Shown piece after piece: positions 36,673 through 47,800 of a DNA stretch of 64,000 nt. Both the position numbers and the translations under genes were made by a program. Under the pieces are notes generated by a model. The model was given only the letters and a program-made list of their open reading frames with translations, was not told the DNA's origin and did not search any database. Within the stretch, counting starts at the first letter, position 1; every line of letters begins with the position of its first letter. Source of the DNA: Glossina fuscipes (Eukaryota > Arthropoda > Insecta > Diptera > Glossinidae); assembly GCF_014805625.2 (NCBI RefSeq), contig NW_023998415.1, positions 46,693,011 to 46,757,010 of the forward strand. The letters are read 5' to 3'.

Positions 36673-36828
36673 GTTAACTAAGTTCTCTCGTCGTATTTCA
36701 TCGATATCATCACGTTTCGAGATGCGTTTCTTCCAATCATCTTCGCCGCTTTTCTGCAAAGCTGCTAATCGATCGGCTATAGAACTTGTCTTAGTTATAT
36801 TCAAAGCACGCTGATCGGGACCCATGAC
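36673..36828 (-). CDS. Svil: supervillin, internal exon (partial gene)
   Basis: This is a 52-codon exon in phase 0 at both ends. On the minus strand the acceptor reads TTTCTGTTGAAG before GTCATGGGT, and the donor is AAC followed by GTAAGT at 36672-36667. It encodes a conserved supervillin segment, with [16 protein letters not shown] at the core, very close to the equivalent short helical motif I recall in vertebrate supervillin (RLALLKKSGEEDWKNR). Supervillin is a villin/gelsolin-superfamily scaffold that links F-actin and myosin II to membranes. This motif lies in its N-terminal half, ahead of the gelsolin repeats. A short 77-base intron separates it from the exon at 36906-37260. The remaining exons are not recognised in this window. 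Confidence 0.85.
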
Positions 36829-36905
36829 CTTCAACAGAAACGAAAGATATTTATATATATACATATATACACACCGCAAATCGTGTTAACGTAATTCTTA
36901 CTTAC
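36829..36905 (-). other. Svil: short Svil intron
   Basis: 77 bases, GTAAGT at the 5' end (36905-36900) and AAG at the 3' end (36831-36829) on the minus strand, with a TA-rich middle. The size is typical of short fly introns, and removing it keeps the frame. Confidence 0.75.
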
Positions 36906-37070
36906 TTGTGTTTTAGAACGTCTAAGGTCTCCTTGTAAAAATGCGGGTAATGCTGTGGGATTTTTTAAAATTTTTTCTTCTTCTTCTCCGTCTTCCTTTT
37001 CGTAATTCACTTCGAAATTGCGTTTACCTGTTAGATGTTCGAAGTTTTTAGAAACGTTATCAATAGTATC

Positions 37071-37107
<37 letters not shown>

Positions 37108-37260
37108 GATTTTTGCTCAATAATATCGCCAGAATTTACAACATGACGTAGTTTCACGAAACCACCTGCTAAGGGAGGTAACTGTGGGCCAATGCCTATA
37201 GCTATGGCACCTGGTGGCGGTACTATGGCCGAATGACTTTTGCTCTTAGCTATCAAACTA
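36906..37260 (-). CDS. Svil: supervillin, internal exon with polyglutamine (partial gene)
   Basis: The exon has 355 bases: one base completing the previous codon plus 118 codons. The acceptor on the minus strand is TTTTTTACAG before TAGTTTGATAGC; the first base closes a codon from the upstream exon, which is why no start codon is needed. It has a Pro/Gly/Ile-rich segment (VPPPGAIAIGIGPQLPPL), then 12 glutamines all encoded by CAA (about 37072-37107), an acidic run (EKEDGEEEE) and PTALPAFLQGDLRRSKTQ before the GTAAGT donor. It joins in frame to the conserved supervillin exon at 36673-36828. The polyglutamine run is probably length-variable. The upstream exon was not found in the next 26 kb, so that intron is long. 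Confidence 0.75.
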
Positions 37261-38029
37261 CTGTAAAAAATGAAAAAGAAAAGAAAATATATATTATATA
37301 TATAATAATGAAAATGCGTTGATTTCTTCTTCTTTTTTTAATTTAAAATTCAAATTGAACAGTTATCCGAAAATTCATAAATTATTTTTTTAGTAACACA
37401 GACATGCGTGCAAGTATTCATTATCATTTATATAAATTATGAGCTTTCTTAAATTAACTAACAAACAAATTAATGGTTTTTATGTGCGCTCGCATCGTAC
37501 ATTTACACCTAATCTAGAAACAAGTTTTATTTTATAGTCGCCAGATTAAAGTAGTCTGATATTTTCAATATATCGTTACGCTTGAAAGTATTGAGAGTCG
37601 TATGTATCAAATAGCGCGAGCAATGCATGGCACACACTTTAAAAATCCCAAGTTGATTTTCCCTTCTCCCAATCTACATGCCCCGCTCTCTTTAGGCTGG
37701 TAAGCCTTTGCAAATGAAATTCAATGCTAACAACTCTTCGTATAACACAGGTGATGCGGATTGAAAATATGAGACAGCTATTGACAAGTAAAATGTCCCA
37801 TTCCATCTAGAAATCGAAGATTTTTGAAAATCGCATAGATATTAGATATGAAGCAGAAGGCGGAAATTGAAGGCGAATCCATACCACATACGCAGTTCAT
37901 CAAAGCGGATCAAAGTGGAAGTTGTAACTTATAAAGTAACGTATAACTGTAATTACATTTTACATATTATGCGAGCATAGGCCTAAGCTACGATAGGACG
38001 AGAACTAGGTCATAACGAAAACAAATAAA
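37261..38029. other. probable Svil intron, nothing recognised
   Basis: Upstream of the Svil exon on the minus strand. AT-rich with no repeat family recognised. Confidence 0.4.
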
Positions 38030-38708
38030 AGTTGTACAGTCAGGCACGAGGACGAGCATCGAATACTTTACACCGTTTCGACCAACACGGCACTTTGCGT
38101 TTTTTCGTCACAGAATAGTAAAAGCCATAACTCGTTATCATCTAAACGCTTACTTTTCGTAGGAGCCTTGTGTGCGACTTTTATATAAGAAATGTTTTAA
38201 AAAACGGATCTACGTGCTTCAAACATACCGCAACAGATATATTTCATAAAACACGTGTCTAAATAATCTTTCGCTATAAAATCCTAAAAATTGAACCGTG
38301 TTGTGAAAAGGATTCAAAAAAATAGGCTACCAGATCGAAATTTTTACGCCTATTCTTCTGTGGGCCAAAATATAAGTTTCTACTGATTTTTCTCGAGATA
38401 TATAAAAAATTGCAAAAACCTTTCAAATGTTCGGTTTATGTGAAAAGTGGTCTGATTCAGCTCATTTTTAATTGCGCTCGTCCTTGGGCTAAAATTCTTC
38501 AGTGGACTGAATTTTATCAAAAAATGTCAAAAATTGCGGTCGTTGAATACAAGAAAACAAAACGGACAGATGGACGGGCAGGCTGAAATCCATTCAAAGA
38601 GTGTCATTCTGAACCGATAGGTGAAGTAAATGGTGGCTCTATCCCAAAGTGGGTCTTCTGAGTGTTGCCTACATCCGCGCAGATTTAATACACCCTTGTA
38701 CCAATTAT
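38030..38708 (-). mobile_element. family A element, copy A12
   Basis: Minus-oriented. The left end is a decayed hairpin (GTCAGGCACGAGGACGAGC, then ATCGAATACTTTACACC), a short (GACR)n tract lies at about 38571-38583, and the right end reads 'gcagatttaatacacccttgtacc', the family 5' end in reverse. Confidence 0.5.
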
Positions 38709-38764
38709 TACGTAATTTTTACAAACAGTTAAAATTTTTATATTCTTGACAAAAAAAAAAAAAA

Positions 38765-39035
38765 AAAAGAAGAAAACCGGACCGCGAGCGACCATCAAAT
38801 ACCCTACACCACTTCGCTTAATATAGTTTTCAAAATAGGGTGTTTAAATGGAAGGCGGTAAAAAAAAGTTGGTCTGACCCGAACTGCTTCTAATACTTGC
38901 GACTTATGAGTTGAACTTGAGAAAAGATGACAGACGGATGGACAGACACGCTCAGAAGCGGTACCCTGCCTCGATCTGTATAATAAAGTATGGGCCTACC
39001 TTAAGCTCTTCTGAAGTTTGTTTTGAAGTTTGTTT
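38765..39035 (-). mobile_element. family A element, copy A7 (short)
   Basis: Minus-oriented, beginning just after an A run. It has a decayed hairpin (CCGGACCGCGAGCGACC), then ATCAAATACCCTACACC, and a (GACR)n tract at about 38927-38948. The 5' end is truncated. Confidence 0.5.
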
Positions 39036-39044
39036 TTGCGCGTT

Positions 39045-39440
39045 ATAAAGGTATTAAAAAAATTGCAAAATTTTTATACAATACAATAGGTGGGAGGCGT
39101 GGTCAAGTTTTTTGCATTTTTGTACACAGATGCTACAGCATCGCCTATGGAATATGTGTTCGAATTTTTGTACATTTATTTGCTCTAGTTTGTGAGTAAT
39201 GAGTAAAAAAGCAATTTTTTATACCTATTAAAAAACAGAAGTACTCTGAGTTTACGTGGTGCTGTGGGCGTGTCTTTCGACCGATTTGAGCGAATGTTTC
39301 TGCCAAATATCAAGGCGATAACTTCAATTTAGCGGCCAGGAGAATGTTTACAACAGACATTACGCAAATGGGAAGATGGACAGACAGACAGACAGACAGA
39401 CAGACATGCTAAGTGTCGATCGATTTACAATTTGATGGCT
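39045..39440 (-). mobile_element. family B element, copy B7 (truncated)
   Basis: Minus-oriented and closely similar to B5 in its left part ('tgtgagtaatgagtaaa', 'gtgctgtgggcgtgtc'). A long pure (GACA)n tract lies at about 39378-39408. It is truncated after 'gatttacaatttgatg'. Three elements (A12, A7, B7) follow one another here in one orientation. Confidence 0.6.
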
Positions 39441-40636
39441 CATCCCTCGCTGATCGGTCTAAAATTCCGTGAAAGGAATGGATAAATGAGAACTGAAGGA
39501 AAAGAATGAGAAAAATTAAATAATTTCAATAATGGATACAAGGCTGCGAGGGCATGGTCTTCAAGGCAATGCCAAAAGCAACGGCTTAACATATCTTCAC
39601 ACTTAACTATTGAAAACGTTGAAATTCCACAATTCGTTGAGTGAATGCTCGAATATGGATGAAACAAGAAGAAGAAGAAGAAGAAGAAGAAGAAGAAGAA
39701 ATAAAGAAACTCTCTTAACCTATGATGATGAAATTTTAATTAAAGGATTTTGGAAATTTTCAATTTGTATTCTAATGAGCAGATTTCGCTGGAAAGAAGC
39801 TTAGATTGAGAGGAAGGGTATTCACGATTCGTTTTGGATTGTTTGAGTAAATTTTTTTCTATTATTTTTCCTTCTCTTATTAATATTAGGCAAGCATGCC
39901 AACCGGCTGCAATATCACAGACAGTGGTCAGCGTGAACAATTTTTTTTTTTTTTTTTTTTTTTTGTCGTCTCATTAAATCATGTTTCTTTCTGGTTTATA
40001 TGTGCATTTTAGATGTAAAGTGAATAATAGTCAATCAGTGTTGGTTAGTTAAAACCGGATATTTTGAATAAATTTTTTTTTTTTGATTAAAAATTTGTGT
40101 CGACATCAATTATAAAATAGTACGATGAGAGTCACGACATTTTCTATCTAAATAAATGTAATGGATTATCTATCTATTATTAATGATAATCGCATGAATT
40201 CATACGTTTTCATAGAGTTCATGATAACCGGGGCTAGGTGTTCAATTTTGTATATACAGTTTTTTATTTAGACAATTATTACGGCAGCTAATTTTCCCAT
40301 TGAATTTGCGACAGAGGGAATCGCGTTTTATTGAACTCGACCGGGCCGTAGGACTACGTTTACCTTATCCTTACGCCATTTTATTGCTTATTATCTGTTT
40401 ATTGCGGGAAAAAATCCCAAAAAGAAAAAAAATCTGAAAGCGAGATGAAAATGACAAGAATTTATTCATTTTTTTTTTTTTTTTTGTTTCTTTCTTAAGC
40501 CGTTTTCCATAGCAGCACTTCAACAGAGAGAAGAAACTTTATTTGCCCACCAGCCATTAATTAGGTAGGCAGAATCAAACGAATTTCTTAAGATGTACGA
40601 ACTGTTTTTTTTTTTTTGCAGTTCGACAATGAGAAA
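39441..40636. other. non-coding DNA with (GAA)n and T runs
   Basis: (AAG)n at about 39666-39701 and a T run at 39941-39964. No gene recognised. Confidence 0.4.
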
Positions 40637-40745
40637 ACAAGAACATTATAGTCGGACAAGGCCGACCGTTGGATACCCTATACAGCATCGCCTAATACAG
40701 TTACCCATTAAAAGTTTCACTTTATTTTGATGCAAACCCAAACAT
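40637..40745 (-). mobile_element. family A element, copy A8 (3' end only)
   Basis: Carries one of the best-preserved family A hairpins: GTCGG-ACAAGG-CCGAC at 40651-40666, followed by GTTGGATACCCTATAC. The element is truncated soon after. The terminus (CAAG plus ACATTATA) matches the other copies. Confidence 0.65.
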
Positions 40746-42378
40746 TTGATGAATGCCTTCCTATCAATCCGACAATTGATTGTTTATGCGCTCGAAACAG
40801 GACTTAAGTCTGTTCGTTGGGATTATTTTAAAGTCATGAAGCAATTGTTATTATCCAGTCATGCAAGGAAACGCTTGAGTCATTCGAAATAAAATCTGAT
40901 ATATTCTGAAATTTACGTGACCAGTATGTCAACGCTTTGGAGGACATCGAGATATGTCCCCTTTTAGAGGATTTACTGCCCACTGAACATATGTTACTCA
41001 CGAAATGGAAAATGTGATTAAAGATTATCCTTATGTACTTCAAAAGTACTTATCATAGGTGAAAACTTTTTGAATGAAATGGAAAAACGAAAAGATGGAA
41101 ATTAATTTAGTGACTTAATAAAAGTCTTTCAAAGTGATGCGCCTTTTACGATAATTTGCAAACTCTCTCTCTCTCTCTCTCTCTAGATGGCCTTTTCTGC
41201 ACTTGGCGGACCTACACACTGCGCTAGGCCCCGTTTTCCTGACCAATTGCTGTAAATGTTTTTCTCTCTCTTCTTCTTCGTTCTTCTGACTTTAAATTTT
41301 TTTAATTTTTTTATTTTTTCTTTGTTGTTGTACTGCCTTAATAGCTATTTGGATTATTTACTTTCTCGCCCATGAATTCAATTAGTTTCCGGAAGACAAA
41401 TTATCAGTAGCTTTAAACGTCAAGCATTAGCAAGAGAAGGTACTGCTACTAAGCATAGATTGCCGACCGGTTGCCTGAGCTTGGTTTGTTCGATAATTTT
41501 TTACGCATTGCTTTCTATTCCTATTCCTCGCTTTTAGTCCAAGTTATTATTGTAGAAATTTTCTATTTTATATTTTTCTCGCCCCCGTAAAAAAAAAAAA
41601 AAACAAAACACTTAATTATATAGATATTGATGCAATTGACTACTATTCACACTTGCATATATATGTTACACCATATACGATACATTTCACTTTTCACATG
41701 TGCTCACACCTACATCACATTCACATACACTGATGTTGCATATAATTTTCACATTTCAGTAGCGCTTTCAACAGATTTGTAATGAAAAACTGTTAACACT
41801 TGTACAGAGGAAAAAAAAAATAGAAAAGAAAAGCAAGAAATAGACAATTGAAAAAAATTGAATAAAAAACAAAAAAAAAAATGGAAAAAAAAAGAAAAAA
41901 TGAGAAAATCACCGAAGCACGAAATGCATTTGTTAACAATTTATGTTACAATAGTATGCGTTTTTGTAATGAACAATAATAATTATGCAATATCCATAGA
42001 TAGACATTGTTGTTGTTATTGTTGTTGTTGTTATTGTTGTTGCTTATTTTGCGGATAAATTTGCAATCCTAAAGTCTTCTCACAACGCCATCCCATTTGC
42101 ATTCGCTTCTTTTGAGGTTATGTCGTGATGCTTGCCACAGTTTCCTCCGGTGTTTCATCAAATTTTTCATTTCATAAAACTGTACAGACCGATTCAAACT
42201 TATTATCAAAATTTGTGAGTGTTAGTCGGTTAGGAGCAACTGAATGCTCTTTAATGCCACTGTACTACTTTTATTTTAATCGTTCCACTCAAAGCAATAA
42301 TAATACGAGGTCTTGTGCAACAATTTCATTTCGTACATGTATGTATTAGGAATTTCCATTAGTTTTACTGCTACCTCA
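40746..42378. other. non-coding DNA
   Basis: (TC)n at about 41165-41186, A runs at 41589-41604 and 41809-41820, and a GTT-rich patch at 42007-42044. The open frames lack recognisable character. Confidence 0.4.
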
Positions 42379-43112
42379 TTAGGTGAACTGCTACCGGTAT
42401 ATATATATATATATAGCGGTTAAATTCGACGATTTTGTAATTGCTCTTCCGCAAGCCTTTTCAACCTTCGTTATTTTTGTTGTTCAATTTGATGAAAAGT
42501 GCTGCTGAAGCCCATCAAACACGTTCAGTAGTTTATGATGATGCTGCTCCGTCGTATCGCCATTGCCGGTTTCGGTTTCGGTTTCAATGGCTTAAAAACG
42601 GCGATTTTGTGAATGCGAATGACAAAGAAAGGCCTCGAGGACAAAAAGAGGTGCAACGACCATGAATTGCATGACTTGTTGAACGAAAATCGCCCAAAAC
42701 TTGCCAACAGCTTACCAGTTAATGAATCAACTGTTTCTATATGTTTAGAGGCGATAGCAAGGATTCAAAAGTGGGGGAAAGTGCTACCATATGAACTGAC
42801 TGAAAATGCCATTTGGGCGCGAGTTGTCAACTACACACTATTGCAACTTGAATGGGAAATTCTGGCACGCTGAGCGTACTCACCAGACAAGGCACTCGGT
42901 CAATACCACTTGTTTGGATCGATGCTGTATCGCAAAGTTGAAGAAGTGTGAAAATAGATTGATAATTATATGATCGCTGCCAAATCAATATATATATTGT
43001 TTCCACACGATATCGCCATGTTGCCGATTTTTCTCAACAAATACCTTTTTCAAGAAAAAATTTTCTCCTTTCAATGAGATATGCAAGTGCAAGGACTAAT
43101 AAGCATATTAAG
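42379..43112 (+). mobile_element. internally deleted mariner (Tc1/mariner) remnant
   Basis: It contains the transposase remnant at 42441-42951. A putative left terminal repeat starts TTAGGTG at 42379, followed by CTGCTACCGGT, resembling the TTAGGTTGGCTGATAAGTCCCCGGT type of mariner end. A putative right end, GGACTAATAAGCATATTAA at 43093-43111, resembles its reverse complement. The span is about 0.73 kb, against about 1.3 kb for an intact mariner. Terminal repeats are diverged and no clean TA duplication is visible, so the ends are tentative. Confidence 0.6.
42441..42951 (+). pseudogene. mariner transposase pseudogene
   Basis: Three pieces of mariner transposase lie in order. Frame one (42441-about 42655) gives the N-terminal helix-turn-helix region, including FNLMKSAAEAH and WLKNGDF...DKERP. 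After a frameshift, frame two (from about 42613) gives DHELHDLLNENRPKLANSL and KWGKVLPYELTE. The frame then jumps directly to LLQLEWEIL, a TGA stop at 42871-42873, and AYSPDKALGQYHLFGSM. About 140 residues are deleted, taking out the TGDEKW and HDN motifs with two of the three catalytic aspartates. The third, normally the D of PSDYHLF, is Q here. The copy is therefore dead. Confidence 0.85.
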
Positions 43113-43821
43113 ACTGTACACCTGACCCGGACTCATTTATTGGACCACCACTTGGTTTATCATTTATTAGATACTTTGAAAATGATAGATATTTTCCTTA
43201 AAGTTATAGAGACAGAGTTGAGAGGGAGAATTTTTTTTGGTTTGCAATTTTGCAAATTTTGCTTTGCATTCTCTTAAGAAGGGAGCGCGAACAAAGAAAG
43301 TTTAATGCACTTCGCCTCCGGGATGAGTAAATGATCTCCTCTGGCTATACAATAAAAGTTTCTGAGGGATAAAAATTGTTAAAGTTTTTATCTACAGTGG
43401 GGCATTACTTTGCTTTCTCTCTCCCTTACAGGGTTTTTTTATATATGTGTGTGTAAAGAGCACAACAGTAAAACGACAGATTGTCCAATTACTATATGTA
43501 TTTGACTTATGCATTTGAAATTCTTTGCTATGCTCACGAAGGATAATGTACCTTAGCAGCAGCTGCAGGCGCGGCGGTGAATTTCGTGTGCATTAAGCTC
43601 TTCTTTGAAGCTTAAAATCTATTCTCTACAAATTGCTAGCACAGCTACTACTACTAAAGATATAAAAATATATTTCATTTATAATTTAATTAATTGCAAT
43701 TAATTTTGTAAATTAATTTTTTAATTTTAAAAAAATATACATATATAGATGCATATATAATACATTGCACAAAAGCGAAAACCTTCAACTTGGTCGCCTT
43801 AGCATTTTGCGCAATTTTTAT
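43113..43821. other. non-coding spacer
   Basis: Nothing recognised between the mariner remnant and family A copy A9. Confidence 0.35.
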
Positions 43822-44130
43822 ACCCTACATCACAAGGTATATTAAGTTTATTCGAATGTTTGCAACACCCAGAACGACTTAACTCTAACTGATCTGACTC
43901 ATTTCTTGTTACGATCATTTTGTCTGTCCGTCTGCCTGATTTGTCTTCTTACGTTCAACCTGCCTACCTGAAATTTATTACACGCACTTGTTTTGGCCCA
44001 AGTATGGCCAAGGGCGACCGGTAAAAATGCTTTAGACCGCACTCCTCCTTCGACCGTGTACAATGGCATAAGGTGTCTACCTATTTAATGATGGGCTGTG
44101 GCATGCTATAATGCTTTTTCCTGCTTTATA
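43822..44130 (+). mobile_element. family A element, copy A9
   Basis: Plus-oriented short copy. The 5' end reads TATACCCTACATCACAAGGTAT, then 'attaagtttattcgaatg'; a (GTCY)n tract lies at about 43919-43936; the 3' part reads 'atttaatgatgggctgtggcatgctataatgc', parallel to A4. Confidence 0.55.
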
Positions 44131-44634
44131 GCATAATAGTATGTATGCATATACGCGAGTAACTATATATAGTTAACGTGCAAGTGCAGAATATACATTT
44201 AATTTCAAGTATTAATTGAGTAGCGAAAAATCCAAGCATTTCTGTTTACTGCAAATTCTTTCAAAACATTCTTCTTTTACCCCTCACTAATGGAAAAACT
44301 CAAAGTTTAATTAAATGTTATAATAAATAAATGCATATACAAAAGTGTGAATAAATGCATGTATTTATGAAGACATACATACAACACTTTAATATACTAT
44401 CACTTGCTATAGCAGATATTTCATTAAATTTACTTATTGATTTGATGTTCAAGGTAATAAATTAAAAAAGATAAAATAACAAAAAAAAAAAAATAAAAAA
44501 CTGTGATTTATTCTTATAAAAAACATGACGATAAATACCAATAATTTCAGATATGAATAGAATCAAAGTGAACATTAACAAGACTATTTACGTATATATA
44601 CTGGTTACACTGCAAAGATCGTTTGTGGTAAAAT

Positions 44635-44880
44635 GATCTTAAGCATGTGCAAGCATTTGTGCTATACTTCGGATGACTTAATATAGATTCACCTTTTATT
44701 CTGCATTTTCGTCTATCTGTCTGTCTGTCCGTCCAACATTCGTCAATGTATTGTTTGTTTGTTCCATTTATAAGTGAGTTTTCTCGATATATTTCGCCAT
44801 ACTTCTGAGACATCGACATACTGTAAGCAGACCCGTTTGAAAATGATTGGCGTATAACCATTTTTGCGACCACTTGCCAT
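44635..44880 (+). mobile_element. family A-like fragment with (GTCY)n, copy A10
   Basis: A clear (GTCY)n tract at about 44708-44734 is preceded by 'aagcatttgtgctatacttcggatgacttaata', similar to the 5' part of family A. Ends are not resolved. Confidence 0.35.
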
Positions 44881-47800
44881 ATACAACTTAAATATAAAAA
44901 AAAAAAAAAACCGCCATTTTTAATTAAAATTTAAAATTTGTATTTTGACATAACTAATACAAGTGGAAAAACTTAGCTCAGGTGGTATCTTTTGCACGCA
45001 TATACATCTTCTCCGAAAAAAATACTCTTTACGGTATATTGGGCTACCGCCCACCTTATTAAATAAGACACGCGTCAATCAAGTCAATGGATCATACATT
45101 AATGACGATGTAATTGTGGCCGCAGCTTTAGTGAGCACACTCACCGGTCGGTCATACACGTCCCATGCAAACACATGTCCTACTTGTACCTCTGTCTCTC
45201 TCCTCTCTCTGCCGGCCTACCACCCCATTTCTCTCTACCCATCGCCATTTTAATATACCTACAGCGGATATCCACTCAATAACTCATCATATTTAAGAAA
45301 TAGCAAAACAAGAAAAAAGATCCAGTTTTTACTATAGGATGATGATGATCCACCATCTACGCAAAATATGAATTATAAATAGAAAACAGAGTTGTATTTT
45401 TGAATTGCAATTTTTTTTTTTATTAAATTACAATGTATATAGGACAAGGCTGAATGTGGTCTAACACACATCGGACATTGGTCTTGGATCTTTACGGGTT
45501 TGCCGGCACAAACGGTTTTTGCTGTCTTTGCTTTGGACCATATTGATTTATTTTTCCGACTTTCTTCTCCCATATAAAGTTTCCCGTGAAAAGCAAGCGT
45601 TTATACGGTAGAAAGGTATAATTTTCGATCGGTTGTGAATAGGTGAACAGGGAACAGGTAATTTTGGGAACTTTGGAAATCATTCCGAGTCCATTCTGCG
45701 GAACAAATTTCTTTGTTCATTTTTATGGAATTAATTTGACTTTTTTCATTAAATGATAACAACAACAACAAGAATAACATCTCATCAGTAAATATTTAAG
45801 TTGATTTAAGAAAAGAGATGAGAGGATTTATTAGTATAGAATGATGAAATTTATTTATCTATTTGTTTACACATAAAACTCAGTTAGAATAAGTAGACAG
45901 TTGAAGTTAATTCAATTGACTCTTAGATATAAGATCTTATGCTTAGTAATAAATCTTGTAAAACCACTTATTTTTTAAAAGTCATTTCGTATATTATTTT
46001 TTTTTTTTTTTTCAGACAACAAACAACACAATTTGATATTTGTAGTCAACAATGTTTGGCAAATCAGTCAGCAATGGAAAGGTGCACAGTTGCATGGAGC
46101 ACTGAGAAATTGTTTAAATTTATTACAAAAGGAATGAATCGGTTCGGGCTGCGTTTCGAGCAATACTTTGTGTAAAAATCCTCTTCAACGCTGAAGCTCT
46201 CCTTTCTCTTTTAAGCTATGCTACGTAAGCACAATTGTCACTTGTCGGACTTGTCGGAAAAGAAAACATGGTGTCATTGCTTGAAAAGCACAATTACATC
46301 AACAAAAGTCAATAGTTTGATCTGGTTTACGGTTTGGAGGTTCTAGTTGGATCGCATTTTTGTGACATCCCATGGAGAACGCTACAGACACAACGAATAG
46401 TGATTTCTTATCACTGAGACCATACAAATCCTGACCGCATCAATTTGTTGAAAGACAGGGTGTAATCTCGCGAAGTGCCGATGTGAAGAGGTCGTTAAGT
46501 ACCATGTGATCTTAAATTATGCTCTATATGAGAAAAAAGTTCCGATTTGCATAATTTCCCGGCAGAAATCACTAAGCATTAGTGCTTGGTCTTCTTAGAA
46601 TGATCTGAAGAATTTCGATGGGAAAAGTTAATTTTTTGAATCGGCTCCCATGGCGTGATTTCGCATAAAAAGTATGCTTCAATTTTTGATAATTTATCAA
46701 TTAAGCAATGAATGTATTAGGCAAAACGATGGTAGGCCCTACCCAACCTATTTTCATTTTGCTTGCATTTAATTACCTCTTAGTATATTATGGTCGAGTA
46801 AGACCATTTTATAGCTTGTCCAGTGTCTCTTAATGAAGAATAAATTGAGTTTTCTATTTGAAAAGTTATCAGCTTTCAACAATGGACCGCGTGTTGGATC
46901 CGCCCGACCTAACTAGATTTACTCGCAATCCTATAATGCTTACTATGATCGATTGCATCTGTTCTAGAGGGGCTTTCATGCATACAATCCATACAATACT
47001 TCTAGTTGTCTTACATGCGTCAGAGTTGTGAGTTTTATACCCACCATTATGATCTTAACCTTCAAATAGATAAACTCTTTTTCAAAATGTGTATTGTGTG
47101 TGTGAAGTTATTTTTAATTGTCAATCAAGTGTTTTTTTTTTTTTTAGATTTTGTGGTTAAAGCGTCAAATCTTCAATTCACTGACAATCTAATAGTAATT
47201 TAATTGAATTAACGAGGAATAAAGGAGTTACATTAACTTAATCGTTTTGTTTGTTATTAAGAAAAAATACAAATTGGTATCAGCTTCTATGATAAGCAAA
47301 AAAAAAAATAGAAAATAATTGCATTGTCTTTATTACGTAATGCGAGTGAAATGAATCAAGTGAGCCATGGTGTGATGCAAAATGTTTTGAACGACGAGAG
47401 ACTAGAGACTAAGGAACTTTAGAACCGAGAAACGAAAAGAAGATAACTTTGGATAGGCAAAATAACCAATCTGGTGTGAACGGTCGATGAAGTCCTCTAA
47501 AAAATTCAAACGGTTAGTTTTTTTTGGAACTAAACGCCAGCACGAGCAGCCAAGCAGATAAGAGCCATGATTATTCCCCAGTTCGTATCCCAGTGTGGTC
47601 GAGCTTTCTTCGGCTGAATCGCGATTGGTCGCATACCCACCTTTCCCTATGCCTTTCTCTTTCCTCACTTCTTTCTCACCGTATATCGGGTTTCACGTAA
47701 AGTCGGGAACAGATTTTCCAAATGATTTCACCATAAACGGTTAACAGAGAAAAACTTGAGCGGCCTACGGTCCCTGCAATTGATCTTAACACGTATGTGT

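Noticed and set aside
46320..46690. Possible decayed coding region on plus
   Set aside because: One frame reads protein-like but has eight or more stops in about 120 codons, and no motif could be recognised. Too weak to annotate.
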